From positions 1 to 64,000 of the forward strand of contig NZ_JBGUAW010000012.1 in the NCBI RefSeq assembly GCF_041821045.1: 64,000 bases of DNA, in the 5' to 3' direction. Below, one piece after another: positions 53,364-64,000 of the stretch (positions are counted from its first letter, which is position 1; the number at the start of each line of letters is the position of its first letter). Source of the stretch: Thiohalorhabdus sp. Cl-TMA (GTDB lineage: Bacteria; Pseudomonadota; Gammaproteobacteria; Thiohalorhabdales; Thiohalorhabdaceae). Both the position numbers and the translations under genes were made by a program. A model generated the notes under the pieces. It was not told the origin of the DNA. It searched no databases and saw nothing but the letters and a program-made list of their open reading frames with translations.

Positions 53364-54269
53364 TTGTATAACAACTTTTTCGGGCTAAGCAGCGAGCCCT
53401 TCGCCCTCACTCCGGATACCGAGTTCTTCTTTAACGACCGTATCCGGCAGGAAGCGTTGAACACGCTCGTCTACGGGGTGCGCTCAGGGGAGGGCTTCAT
53501 CAAGGTGGTGGGGGAGGTGGGAACCGGAAAGACCACCCTCTGCCGGCAGTTCCTGCAGGCCATCGAGGGCGAAGCCAAGACCGCCTACATCCTGGATCCC
53601 GTGCTGCGGGGCGAGGAGCTGGTACGGGCCCTGGCCCACGAGCTCGGCATCGAGCCCGGAAACCGCAGCCAGACGGAGCTGGTGGAGGCCATCAAGACGC
53701 TCATGCTGGAGACCTGGGAGCAGGGGCGCCCGGTGGTCCTGCTGCTGGACGAGGCCCAGGCTCTTCCCCTGGAAACCCTGGAGCAGCTTCGGCTGCTGTC
53801 CAACCTGGAAACCGAGAAGGCGAAGCTGCTACGCATCGTGCTCATGGGCCAGCCGGAGCTGGATGTTCGGCTTCGGGAGCCCACTATCCGCCAGCTCCGG
53901 CAGCGGATCGTCTATACCTACCGCCTGTTCCCGCTCGGGCGCGAGGATCTTAGCGGTTATCTGGAGCACCGCATGCGGGTGGCGGGATACAATGGTGGCC
54001 AGGTGTTCCGGCCCAATGCGGTTTCCACCCTGTACCGGGGCAGCCAGGGCATCCTCCGGCTGGTGAACATACTCGCCCACAAATCCCTGCTCGCGGCCTA
54101 CGGTGATGGGGAGCCGCAGGTTCGGCGCCGCCACGTTCGCGCCGCCATTCGGGATACGGAATCCGCCCGCCGGGTACGCTGGCTGCCCATCGCCGGGGCG
54201 TGGGGGGCGCCGGTGCTGGCGACGGGGCACATGATCCTGAAGGGCGCCGGTTTCACGGGTCCGGCATGA
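53364..54269 (+). CDS. mshM: MSHA ATPase MshM (ExeA-like)
   Basis: A 301-residue AAA ATPase of the ExeA/GspA type. It begins MYNNFFGLSSEPFALTPDTE, with P-loop GEVGTGKTTLCRQFLQ, Walker B VVLLLDEAQALP and sensor LRIVLMGQPELDVRL. In type II systems ExeA uses ATP to place the secretin through peptidoglycan, and MshM is thought to do the same for MshL. The TTG start at 53364 lies after a GGGGGAAG. It overlaps mshN by four bases. The C-terminal 40 residues are hydrophobic-ended. Confidence 0.9.
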   Translation: MYNNFFGLSSEPFALTPDTEFFFNDRIRQEALNTLVYGVRSGEGFIKVVGEVGTGKTTLCRQFLQAIEGEAKTAYILDPVLRGEELVRALAHELGIEPGNRSQTELVEAIKTLMLETWEQGRPVVLLLDEAQALPLETLEQLRLLSNLETEKAKLLRIVLMGQPELDVRLREPTIRQLRQRIVYTYRLFPLGREDLSGYLEHRMRVAGYNGGQVFRPNAVSTLYRGSQGILRLVNILAHKSLLAAYGDGEPQVRRRHVRAAIRDTESARRVRWLPIAGAWGAPVLATGHMILKGAGFTGPA

Positions 54270-55498
54270 GTCTCATCAATGAAGTCCTCCGGAAACTGGA
54301 CCGTGAGCCCGCTTCCAGCCGGATGCGGAACCTGCCGCCGCACCTCCAGCCCGCGCGGCGGCACAGGCCCGGACAGGGCCATCTTGCCGGGTGGATTCTG
54401 GCCGCTTTTCTGGCGGGTGGGGTCTCCGGTGTCGGCGTCTGGTGGTGGACGAGCATGCAGGCGCGCCGTGCACCGGCGCCCGCCGCGGAGGGCCCGGGTG
54501 CCACGGAGCCCGCCGTACAGCAGCGAAAGGGGGAGACCCGGAAACCCGCCACCCCGCGGGAAGACGAGGGGGATACCGGCCCGGGCCCGGCTGCGGGGCA
54601 GGTGGCCCACCGGGAAAAGCCCGTTTCTCCGAAGCCCATTCCCGAGCCCCCCATGGCCGCGGCGCCGGAGTCCGGGGCCACGGCCCCGCCTCCGGAGGCC
54701 TCCGAACGGGACCGCTCCGGCGCGGCCGAGGGGGCGGAGGCCCTGCGCAGGCCCATGCTCAAGGAAAGCCCGGACATACCCCCGAAAATCGCCGTCAACC
54801 CGAATGCCGAACCGCTCCCCCGGGAGACCGCTGCCACCGGCGCTCCGGGCGCGGAGCAAGACCCGTCCCGGGCTTCGGTTCAAGTGGAGGTTCCGGATGA
54901 GGTGCGCAAACGCCGGCGGGCCTCCGCCCTGGCCCGCTCCGGATACCAGGCCCTGGAGGCGGGGCGCTACGCGGAGGCGCGCAGCCGGCTGCGGGAGGCC
55001 CTGCGCCTGGACCCCGGAAGCCCGGACGTCATGAATAACCTGGCCCTGGCCCGCTGGCGCTCCGGGCGAAAAAGCGAGGCGGTGGACGGTTTGCTGGACG
55101 GCGTGGCCGAGCATCCCGGCAACGTTCGTCTGGCCCGCAACCTGGCCCATTTCCTGATTCGGAAAGGAACTGACGAGCAACGTGCCAGTGGTGCCCCGAT
55201 CCTCACCGAGGCTCTGGGCGAGCAGGACCGGGCGGAGCTTTACGCCCTCGTCGGCAGGCTGTATCGGGAATTGGGACGATTCGAGGAAGCCGCTACCATC
55301 TACCGCCACGGGCTGACCCGCAAGGGGTCCCGGTGGCGGCTCCTGCTCGGCCTGGGCCAGGCGCTGGAGAGTCGGGGCAAGCGCGAGGAGGCCCGGGAGG
55401 TCTATGGCAAGGCCCTTGACCGGCTCCCCGCCGGACAGGACCAGCTTCACGAGCGGCTTTCCGCCCGCATCCAGTCCCTCCGGCCGGGCGGCGATTGA
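54266..55498 (+). CDS. mshN: MSHA biogenesis protein MshN (TPR)
   Basis: A 410-residue protein. The N-terminus MSLINEVLRKLDRE is the typical cytoplasmic stretch of MshN/GspB-like proteins. One membrane helix (WILAAFLAGGVSGVGVWWW, about 42-60) is followed by a long Pro/Ala-rich periplasmic linker (about 65-210) and C-terminal TPR repeats (GRYAEARSRLREALRLDPGS onward, about 230-395). It ends the locus. Probably an anchor connecting ExeA-like MshM to the cell wall. Confidence 0.86.
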   Translation: MSLINEVLRKLDREPASSRMRNLPPHLQPARRHRPGQGHLAGWILAAFLAGGVSGVGVWWWTSMQARRAPAPAAEGPGATEPAVQQRKGETRKPATPREDEGDTGPGPAAGQVAHREKPVSPKPIPEPPMAAAPESGATAPPPEASERDRSGAAEGAEALRRPMLKESPDIPPKIAVNPNAEPLPRETAATGAPGAEQDPSRASVQVEVPDEVRKRRRASALARSGYQALEAGRYAEARSRLREALRLDPGSPDVMNNLALARWRSGRKSEAVDGLLDGVAEHPGNVRLARNLAHFLIRKGTDEQRASGAPILTEALGEQDRAELYALVGRLYRELGRFEEAATIYRHGLTRKGSRWRLLLGLGQALESRGKREEAREVYGKALDRLPAGQDQLHERLSARIQSLRPGGD

Positions 55499-55641
55499 CA
55501 CCGATTTTCTGGCGTGGTTTCGTTTGCGCCTTCAATACGCGGCCTGAGCAAGGCACACTGTCTATTCGGGATAGGGCAGGGCCCCTGTCTCGGTTGATTG
55601 CGTTGTTTTTCTGGATGGAGACCGACCTCCTCCTGTACCCT

Positions 55642-55666
55642 CCTCCCGGCCCGAACGGGCGGGAGG
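55642..55666. promoter_or_regulatory. GC-rich inverted repeat upstream of hisZ
   Basis: CCTCCCGGCCCG (55642-55653) and CGGGCGGGAGG (55656-55666) form a stem with one bulged G and a two-base AA centre. There is no T tract. It lies between mshN and hisZ, so it may end the pilus transcript weakly or act in the hisZ leader. Confidence 0.35.
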
Positions 55667-55754
55667 GGCCGGCCATGTGCCCTTGCCGAAATACAGCTGC
55701 AGCGGGCCCGCCGATCCGGGCCGATGAGACCGAAGAAAAGGAATGATCTGGGAA

Positions 55755-58270
<2,516 letters not shown>

Positions 58271-58287
58271 CCTGAAGGGCATGAACG

Positions 58288-58315
58288 AAAAAGCCCCGCG
58301 TTTCCGCGGGGCTTC
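58288..58315 (-). terminator. Rho-independent terminator of tRNA-Leu(CAG)
   Basis: GCCCCGCG (58293-58300) and CGCGGGGC (58305-58312) around a TTTC loop. On the minus strand the stem is followed by TTTTTCG, 15 bases past the tRNA 3' end. On the plus strand the following TTCATG is weak, though it may still help end purA. Confidence 0.8.
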
Positions 58316-58327
58316 ATGCTTTCGGTC

Positions 58328-58415
58328 TGGTGCCGAGGGCCGGAGTCGAACCGGCACGGGGGAAAACCCCACTAGATCCTGAATCTAGCGCGTCTACCAG
58401 TTCCGCCACCTCGGC
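58328..58415 (-). tRNA. tRNA-Leu (anticodon CAG)
   Basis: The minus strand shows acceptor GCCGAGG pairing with CCTCGGC, then A and encoded CCA. The anticodon arm CTAGA-TTCAGGA-TCTAG puts CAG at 34-36 for CUG codons, the commonest Leu codon in high-GC genomes. A long variable arm (TGGGGTTTTCCCC) marks class II. 88 bases including CCA. Confidence 0.95.
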
Positions 58416-58427
58416 GAGAGGCGGCTA

Positions 58428-58457
58428 ATTAAACAACACCGCACAAGGTTGGGTCAA
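58428..58457 (-). promoter_or_regulatory. Sigma70-like promoter for tRNA-Leu(CAG), overlapping rnr start
   Basis: On the minus strand TTGACC (complement of 58452-58457) and TTTAAT (complement of 58428-58433) are 18 bases apart, with the tRNA 12 bases beyond. The -35 box overlaps the first base of the rnr start codon, so the divergent units are packed closely. Confidence 0.65.
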
Positions 58458-60691
58458 TGGCCAATTTCGAAGACGATCCCCAGCGAGATCGGGAAGCGGA
58501 GCGCTACGAGCGGCCGATCCCGAGCCGCGAATTCATACTCGATTTCCTCCGGGAGCATACTAATGCCCCGGTGGACGAGGAGTTCGTCGCCAACGGCCTG
58601 GAGATGGAGGACGAGGAGCAGCGGACCGCCTTGAACCGCCGTCTGCGGGCCATGGAGCGCGACGGGCAGCTAATCCGCACCCGCCGCAATCTGTACGGCC
58701 TCCCGGAGCGCATGGATCTGGTGCGCGGGAAGGTGACCGCCCATCCGGACGGCTTCGGCTTCCTGGTTCCCGAGGACCGGGACCAGAAGGATCTCTTTTT
58801 GTCCCCGCGGGAAATGCGCCAGGTCATGCACGGCGACCGGGTGGTGGCCCGCCTGGTGGGCTTCGACAAGCGCGGCCGGCCCGAGGGGGCCGTGGTACGC
58901 ATCGTGGAGCGGGGCCAGGAGCGTGTTGTGGGGCGCCTCGACGAAGAGGACGGCATTCACTTCGTGGTGCCGGATGAGAAGCGCCTGACCCAGAATATCC
59001 TCGTTCCCCCCGGGGAGGACGGCGGCGCCAAGCTGGGCGAGATCGTCAGCCTGGAGATCATCCATTATCCCACCCCCAAGAAGCAGCCCACCGGAAGGGT
59101 GATCGAGATCGTCGGCGAGCACCTGACACCGGAGGTGGAGGTGGAGATCGTCATGCGCAAGCATGGCATTCCCCACACCTGGCCGGACGAGGTGCTGACC
59201 GAGGCGGAAAAGGTTCCCCAGAGTGTTTCCCCCGAGGATATCGGTGACCGGGAGGACCTGCGGGCCCTGCCCCTGGTGACCATCGACGGTGCCGATGCGC
59301 GGGACTTCGACGATGCCGTATTCGCCGAGCGTGCGGGGGACGGATTCCGCCTGATCGTGGCCATCGCCGACGTCTCCAGCTATGTGAAGCCGAACGCGTC
59401 GCTGGACAAGGAGGGCTACCACCGGGGCAACTCCACCTACTTCCCGCAGCGGGTGGTGCCCATGCTGCCCGAGGCGCTATCCAACGGCATCTGCTCCCTG
59501 AACCCCGGCGTCGACCGGCTGACGCTCGCCTGCGAGATGCACGTCACCAGCGACGGCGAGGTGGATCAGTACCGGTTCTTCGAGGCGGTCATGCACTCCC
59601 ATGCGCGACTCACCTATTCCCAGGTGGCGGCCATGATGGAGGACGGCGACGAGGCGGTTCGCGAGGAGTATTCCCACCTGCTGCCGCAGCTTGAGACTCT
59701 CTACGAGCTCTACCGGACCCTGCACAAGGCGCGGGTCGAGCGCGGCGCCATCGAGTTCGAGGGCCTGGAGACGCAGATCGTCTTCGGCGAGAACAACCAG
59801 ATCGAGATGATCGTCCCCTATGAGCGGCGCGATGCCCACCGGCTCATCGAGGAATGCATGCTGGCGGCCAACGAGAGCGCCGCGCGCCTGTTCGCCGACA
59901 AAAAGGAACCGGCGCTTTTCCGGGTCCACGAGCCGCCCGCCGAAGAGAAGCTGGAGAACCTGCGCGACTTTCTGAAGACCATCGGTCTGGACCTGGGGCC
60001 GGAGGACCCGCCAACGCCCAAGTCCTTCGGACGCGTGCTGGAGGAAGCCCGCGGCCGCAGGGACGGCCACCTGATCGAGACCGTCATGCTGCGCTCCATG
60101 CAGCAGGCCCAGTACCGGCCCGACAATCAGGGCCACTTCGGACTCTCCTATGATCATTACACCCACTTCACCTCGCCCATCCGCCGGTATCCCGATCTGG
60201 TGGTGCACCGGCGCATCAAGGACATCCTCGCCGGACGCCGGGTCAAGGAGGGCAAGAAGGAGGCCTTCAAGGCCAATCTGGCCGAGATCGGCGAGCACAC
60301 CTCCGCCACCGAGCGTCGCTCCGAGCTGGCGGAGCGGGAGACCGTGGACTGGCTCAAGTGCCAGTACATGCAGGAGCACCTGGGCGAGGAGTACGACGCG
60401 GTGATCGCCGGCGTCACCGGCTTCGGCGTCTTCGCCGAGCTGACCGGGGTCTACGTGGAGGGGCTGGTACACATCACCAACCTCGAGGACGACTACTACC
60501 ACTTCGACCCTGTCCATCATCTGCTGCGCGGTGAGCGCACCGGTCGCATCTACCAGCTCGGCGATCCCCTCCGGGTCAAGGTTGCCCGGGTGGACGTGGA
60601 CGATCTGAAGATCGATCTGGGGCTGGTGAAGAGTCCCGCGGAGATGGGTGCCCACCAGGAGGAGGCCGAGCCCTCCACCGCGGACGACTAG
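58457..60691 (+). CDS. rnr: Ribonuclease R
   Basis: A 3'-to-5' exoribonuclease that degrades structured RNA, including rRNA and tmRNA-tagged messages. 744 residues. Residues about 18-80 hold the N-terminal helix-turn-helix part, then cold-shock domains (GKVTAHPDGFGFLVPEDRDQ), the RNB catalytic domain (TIDGADARDFDDAVFAE with the metal-binding Asp cluster, near 276-293; THFTSPIRRYPDLVVHRRI) and a C-terminal S1 domain (GVTGFGVFAELTGVYVEGLV). It is shorter than the E. coli enzyme because the C-terminal basic tail is missing; it ends acidic. rlmB follows after an inserted cardiolipin synthase gene. Confidence 0.95.
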   Translation: MANFEDDPQRDREAERYERPIPSREFILDFLREHTNAPVDEEFVANGLEMEDEEQRTALNRRLRAMERDGQLIRTRRNLYGLPERMDLVRGKVTAHPDGFGFLVPEDRDQKDLFLSPREMRQVMHGDRVVARLVGFDKRGRPEGAVVRIVERGQERVVGRLDEEDGIHFVVPDEKRLTQNILVPPGEDGGAKLGEIVSLEIIHYPTPKKQPTGRVIEIVGEHLTPEVEVEIVMRKHGIPHTWPDEVLTEAEKVPQSVSPEDIGDREDLRALPLVTIDGADARDFDDAVFAERAGDGFRLIVAIADVSSYVKPNASLDKEGYHRGNSTYFPQRVVPMLPEALSNGICSLNPGVDRLTLACEMHVTSDGEVDQYRFFEAVMHSHARLTYSQVAAMMEDGDEAVREEYSHLLPQLETLYELYRTLHKARVERGAIEFEGLETQIVFGENNQIEMIVPYERRDAHRLIEECMLAANESAARLFADKKEPALFRVHEPPAEEKLENLRDFLKTIGLDLGPEDPPTPKSFGRVLEEARGRRDGHLIETVMLRSMQQAQYRPDNQGHFGLSYDHYTHFTSPIRRYPDLVVHRRIKDILAGRRVKEGKKEAFKANLAEIGEHTSATERRSELAERETVDWLKCQYMQEHLGEEYDAVIAGVTGFGVFAELTGVYVEGLVHITNLEDDYYHFDPVHHLLRGERTGRIYQLGDPLRVKVARVDVDDLKIDLGLVKSPAEMGAHQEEAEPSTADD

Positions 60692-60715
60692 CAGGCCGCC
60701 GAAAGGGTAGGGCCC

Positions 60716-62146
60716 ATGTGGGATTGGATGGGCTACGGTTTCCGGGCCGAGCTGTATGCCATTGTCGGGCATGTGCTGACCGGAGTCTTCATCCTCCTCA
60801 TCCTGTCCTCCCGGGAGGAGACCCAGTCCCCGTTCGGCTGGCTTCTGGCCGTGGTGTTCGTGCCCTGGGTGGCGGGCCCGGCCTATCTGATTTTCGGGGG
60901 CTACCGCGTCCGCCGGGTGGCCGGCCGGCGGGTGCAGCGGGACCGACAGTTCATGCGAACCCTGCCGCCCCAGCTCGGCGGGATGTCCGAAGAGGCGGCG
61001 GAATCCACTCTTGGCTCCGATTCCCGCCGCTCCGTGCTGCAGGACTATCCCAATTCCACTGGCAACGAGGTGGAGGTCTTCGGGCACGGCGAGGAGAAAT
61101 ACGCCCGCCTGGAGGCCGATATACGCGCCGCCCGCGACCACATCCATCTGGCCTATTACTTGTGGGCCAACGACAGCACCGGGATGTGGCTGCGGGACCT
61201 CCTGACGGAAAAGGTCGAGGAGGGCGTGGAGGTTCGGGTCCTATATGACGCCTGGGGGGCTCCCACGGCCGGCTGGCTGCTCCGTCCCCTGCGCCGCGCG
61301 GGCGGCTGGGTACGTGCTTTCGCGCCCTTGCTGTCGCCTTCCACCATCCTCGGCGCGAATCTCCGTAACCACCGGAAGATCGTGGTGCTGGACGGCAAGG
61401 TGGCCTACACCGGCGGCATCAATATCGGCGACGATTACCGGGGCCGGGAGGGACCGCGGCTGTGGAAGGATCTCCATCTGCGGGCCGATGGGCCCGTCAC
61501 CCGGCAGATCGCTTCCATTTTCGCCAAGGACTGGCATTACGTGACGGGATCCGCGCTGGTGGCACCGCGCTTCTATCCCCGTATGCAGGCGGACGGGCCT
61601 AGCGTGGCGCGCGTTCTCCCGTCGGGACCGGGCCAGTACTGGCGGGCCTTTCACGAGACCATATTCAACGCCATCACCTCCGCCCAGGACTGGATTCAGG
61701 TGGTCACCCCTTACTACGTCCCCGACCAGAGCATGCAGATGGCGCTAGGCAGCGCCGCCCGACGGGGCGTCCGGGTGCGGATGCTGGTGCCGCGCCACAA
61801 CAACCACCCCATGGTGGCCGCGGCCAGCAACTCCTTCTACGAGGAGCTGCTCGAAGCCGGCGTGGAGATCTACCGCAGCCAGCAGGGAATGGTGCACGGC
61901 AAGCAGGTGACCGTGGACGGCCGTTGGGCCACGGTGGGCTCCGCCAACCTGGACGCCCGTTCCTTCTATCTTAATTACGAGCTCAACGTGATCCTGAAGG
62001 ATCAGGGCCCCATCAACCACCTCTCCATGCTCTTCGAGGACGAGCTGCACACGGCGGGGCGCGTCACCCTGGAGGACTATCGCCACCGGCCCGCCTGGAA
62101 GAGCAGTCTCGAGGGCCTGGCCCGCACCTTGAGCCCCATGCTATGA
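60716..62146 (+). CDS. Cardiolipin synthase (two-HKD type)
   Basis: Joins two phosphatidylglycerols into cardiolipin at the inner membrane. 476 residues. Two membrane segments at the start (GHVLTGVFILLILSSREE, GWLLAVVFVPWVAGPAYLIF) are the Cls nuclease N-terminal domain. Two HKD motifs are present: HRKIVVLDGKVAYTGG and HGKQVTVDGRWATVGSANLD, each with H-x-K-x4-D and the catalytic His. It sits between rnr and rlmB, which are neighbours in many relatives, and overlaps rlmB by four bases. ClsA versus ClsB type is not distinguished. Confidence 0.92.
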   Translation: MWDWMGYGFRAELYAIVGHVLTGVFILLILSSREETQSPFGWLLAVVFVPWVAGPAYLIFGGYRVRRVAGRRVQRDRQFMRTLPPQLGGMSEEAAESTLGSDSRRSVLQDYPNSTGNEVEVFGHGEEKYARLEADIRAARDHIHLAYYLWANDSTGMWLRDLLTEKVEEGVEVRVLYDAWGAPTAGWLLRPLRRAGGWVRAFAPLLSPSTILGANLRNHRKIVVLDGKVAYTGGINIGDDYRGREGPRLWKDLHLRADGPVTRQIASIFAKDWHYVTGSALVAPRFYPRMQADGPSVARVLPSGPGQYWRAFHETIFNAITSAQDWIQVVTPYYVPDQSMQMALGSAARRGVRVRMLVPRHNNHPMVAAASNSFYEELLEAGVEIYRSQQGMVHGKQVTVDGRWATVGSANLDARSFYLNYELNVILKDQGPINHLSMLFEDELHTAGRVTLEDYRHRPAWKSSLEGLARTLSPML

Positions 62147-62883
62147 GCGATCCCGAGGACCATCTCTTCGGCATTCACAGTGTCATGGCGGCCCTGGAGG
62201 CGGGGACCGCCCTGGCTGAGGTGCGCATCGCAAGGGATTTCCACGGCAAGCGTCTTGCCCGGGTGGAGGGCGAGGCCAGGAAGCGGGGTATCCGGGTACG
62301 TCATGTCCCGCGCGAGGACCTGGACCGGCGCGCCGGGGGCGGGCGGCACCAGGGGGTGGTGGGGCGCGTGGAGCCGGTGGCCCTGTGGGGCGAGCGGGAC
62401 CTGCACGACCACCTGGAGACGCTCACCGAAGCGCCTCTGCTCCTGCTCCTGGACGGGGTCACCGATCCCCGCAATCTTGGTGCCTGCCTGCGCACCGCCG
62501 ATGCCGCCGGGGTTCATGCCGTGGTGGCGCCCCGGGACCGCTGCGCGCCGGTGAACGCTACCGCCCGCAAGGTGGCCACCGGCGCGGCGGAGACCGTGCC
62601 GGTGGCCGTGGTACCCAACCTGGCGCGCGCCATGGACGCCCTCAAGGAGCGGGGCATCTTCCTTCTCGGCACCTCGGATCGGGCCGCGGAGCCCTGGTAC
62701 AGCGCGGAGTGTACCGGGGCCATCGGGTGGGTGCTGGGCGCGGAGGGGGAGGGCATGCGCGACCTCACCGCCAAGAAGTGCGACGCCCTCTACGCCATAC
62801 CCATGGCCGGCCAGGTAACCAGCCTGAATGTCTCGGTGGCCACGGGAATCGTTTTGTTCGAGGCGGTACGACAGCGGGATTAA
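62143..62883 (+). CDS. rlmB: 23S rRNA (guanosine-2'-O)-methyltransferase RlmB
   Basis: A SPOUT methyltransferase that modifies G2251 in the P-loop of 23S rRNA. 246 residues. The N-terminal SpoU substrate-binding domain begins FGIHSVMAALEAG; the catalytic knot shows LDGVTDPRNLGACLRTADAAG, GWVLGAEGEGMRDLTAKKCD and IPMAGQVTSLNVSVATGIVLFE. Starts with ATGA overlapping the cls stop. The order rnr-rlmB is conserved and rpsF usually follows. Confidence 0.95.
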   Translation: MSDPEDHLFGIHSVMAALEAGTALAEVRIARDFHGKRLARVEGEARKRGIRVRHVPREDLDRRAGGGRHQGVVGRVEPVALWGERDLHDHLETLTEAPLLLLLDGVTDPRNLGACLRTADAAGVHAVVAPRDRCAPVNATARKVATGAAETVPVAVVPNLARAMDALKERGIFLLGTSDRAAEPWYSAECTGAIGWVLGAEGEGMRDLTAKKCDALYAIPMAGQVTSLNVSVATGIVLFEAVRQRD

Positions 62884-63004
62884 AGGGGCGCAAGCCCGGC
62901 GGGTCGAGCCGGGAAGCGCGCAATATCCCTTCCACGCAAATCGCCTTCGCGTTATAAGCCCTGGTCGGGTCGGAGATGGCTTCCAATACAAGGGGGGATA
63001 GCTC

Positions 63005-63760
63005 ATGTCCCATAGGCCGGATTCCCGGCGGGCCTACGCGCGAACCTGTACCAACTGCGGAAAACGGCGCAAGGCCACCGACCCCAGTCCGCCCTGGATG
63101 TGTCCGGGCTGCGGCCGTGATCTGCCGCCGCGCGATGACGGCGGGGCGCTGCGCCTGCGGATCGCCGCCACGCTCCTGCCGGAGGAGGAAGCTCCCGATG
63201 GATTGATTCTCGCAGGCCGGGCGGCTGTCTGGATCGCCCTTGCAGTCTGGGGGCTCCATTTCATCACCCTGGACCCGGCGACGAACGCCATCGGCCGCTC
63301 CTTCATGCATCAGATCAACCTGCCTTTCCATGAGGCCGGCCATGTCCTGTTCCGGCCCTTGGGCCGCTTCATGACCATCCTCGGCGGCTCTTTGTTCCAG
63401 GTCCTGGTGCCGCTCATCGTCGCCGCCGCCTTCCTGGTGCGGCTGCATCCCTTCGGCGTGGCCGTGGGGCTTTGGTGGGCCGGGCAGAGCCTCATGGACG
63501 TTGGTCCCTATATCCACGATGCGCGCAGGATGTCCCTGCCCTTGATCGGCGGGGGAACCGGCCAGGACCGCCCCTGGCTCCACGATTGGCATAACCTCTT
63601 GAGCCGGTTGGATCTGCTTTCCTGGGACCAGGCACTGGCCGGGGTGGCCCATGCCCTCGGCGCTGCATTCCTGTTATCGGGCTTGGGGTGGGGGGCGATT
63701 GCCCTGTACAGGAGCTGGATGGCCATGCGGGAGGGGTCCGCAAGGGGCCCGGGGCGCTAG
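63005..63760 (+). CDS. Zinc-ribbon membrane protein with HEAGH motif
   Basis: A 251-residue protein. The N-terminal zinc ribbon uses two CxxC pairs, Cys15/18 (CTNCGK) and Cys33/36 (CPGCGR). Five to six membrane segments follow, including VWIALAVWGLHFITL, FQVLVPLIVAAAFLVRL and LGAAFLLSGLGWGAIALY. HEAGH (residues 109-113) sits in NLPFHEAGHVLFRPLGRF, matching the HExxH zinc motif of M50-type intramembrane metalloproteases, and a later QSLMDVGPYIHDA supplies a possible third ligand. A short variety of M50-like membrane protein of unknown substrate is the best call; it could instead be a non-catalytic relative. It follows rlmB by 122 bases. Confidence 0.65.
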   Translation: MSHRPDSRRAYARTCTNCGKRRKATDPSPPWMCPGCGRDLPPRDDGGALRLRIAATLLPEEEAPDGLILAGRAAVWIALAVWGLHFITLDPATNAIGRSFMHQINLPFHEAGHVLFRPLGRFMTILGGSLFQVLVPLIVAAAFLVRLHPFGVAVGLWWAGQSLMDVGPYIHDARRMSLPLIGGGTGQDRPWLHDWHNLLSRLDLLSWDQALAGVAHALGAAFLLSGLGWGAIALYRSWMAMREGSARGPGR

Positions 63761-63909
63761 ACCGGCGGGGCGCTCCGTCGTCGGCGCGGCGATTCCCGGG
63801 CCGTCCCATGGATCCGGGGAACGCCTAACCGGGATGATGATATGACGCCCGTGCCGAATCAGGAATGCGGCTTCAAGCGGCCAGGCAAGAACCCGGTTGT
63901 AGCCGGGAC

Positions 63910-63938
63910 TTGGCGGATGCGCCGCTAGGGCCTACAAT
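63910..63938 (+). promoter_or_regulatory. Strong sigma70-like promoter
   Basis: TTGGCG (63910-63915) and TACAAT (63933-63938) are exactly 17 bases apart. A leader of about 55 bases then runs to a ribosome-binding site at the right edge. The most likely target is rpsF, which often follows rlmB, but the gene itself lies outside the window. Confidence 0.7.
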
Positions 63939-63985
63939 AACGCGTTTTCCATCCTTGCTCTGCCGGGGTCGGTAGGGCTTTATCC

Positions 63986-63998
63986 GTAAGGAGAGGAA
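63986..63998 (+). promoter_or_regulatory. Ribosome-binding site for a gene starting at the right edge
   Basis: TAAGGAGAGG near 63988-63997 is a strong Shine-Dalgarno sequence. The window ends two to three bases later, so a start codon should lie just beyond position 64000. Confidence 0.6.
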
Positions 63999-64000
63999 GT

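Overview
The window is about 64 kb of high-GC (roughly two-thirds G+C by eye) chromosomal DNA from a Gammaproteobacterium. The evidence is gene order: ypjD/corB divergent from ffh-rpsP-rimM-trmD-rplS; pcnB-folK-panBCD; yajC-secDF; nnr-tsaE-amidase-mutL-miaA-hflKC-DUF2065-hisZ-purA; rnr-rlmB. All are gammaproteobacterial neighbourhoods. GTG and TTG starts are frequent. A DHH-CBS A-adding tRNA nucleotidyltransferase and a single-protein acetolactate synthase fit a deep-branching, perhaps sulfur-oxidising lineage, but I cannot name the genus.

Layout. 1-1.5 kb: AT-rich foreign DNA (IS3-type transposase tail and a sulfotransferase-like gene) lying just past the 3' end of tRNA-Val(CAC). 1.9-5.5 kb: Fe-S uracil-DNA glycosylase, a lone PDC/Cache-like sensor domain, a CNNM/CorC-type membrane protein and YpjD. 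5.5-12.3 kb: SRP GTPase, the S16-RimM-TrmD-L19 translation operon, a TPR protein, Ogt and XerD. 12.3-21.1 kb: tRNA-Glu(CTC), two nucleotidyltransferases in tandem, FolK, PanBCD, an acetolactate synthase and tRNA-Leu(CAA). 21.1-23.2 kb: a small outer-membrane protein and weakly coding or decayed sequence. 23.2-27.2 kb: YajC-SecD-SecF, DUF2905 and a pterin dehydratase. 27.3-36.3 kb: the Nnr-TsaE-amidase-MutL-MiaA-HflKC-DUF2065 block, with hfq and hflX missing from their usual place.

36.4-55.5 kb: a complete MSHA-type (type IV-like) pilus locus sits between DUF2065 and hisZ-purA: mshE, mshG, an O-antigen-ligase/TPR protein, pilins A-B-C-D-O, mshP, a giant MshQ with a LamG domain, then mshI, a PilN-like protein, mshJ, K, L, M and N. 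MshE carries tandem c-di-GMP-binding motifs. The ligase-like gene is translationally coupled to mshG and lies just before the major pilin, suggesting pilin glycosylation. This is the most interesting system in the window.

55.7-64 kb: HisZ, PurA, tRNA-Leu(CAG), RNase R, cardiolipin synthase, RlmB, a zinc-ribbon/HEAGH membrane protein, and a good sigma70-like promoter and ribosome-binding site aimed at a gene just beyond the right edge (probably rpsF). All four tRNAs in the window have C at wobble position 34 and read G-ending codons, matching the high-GC codon use.
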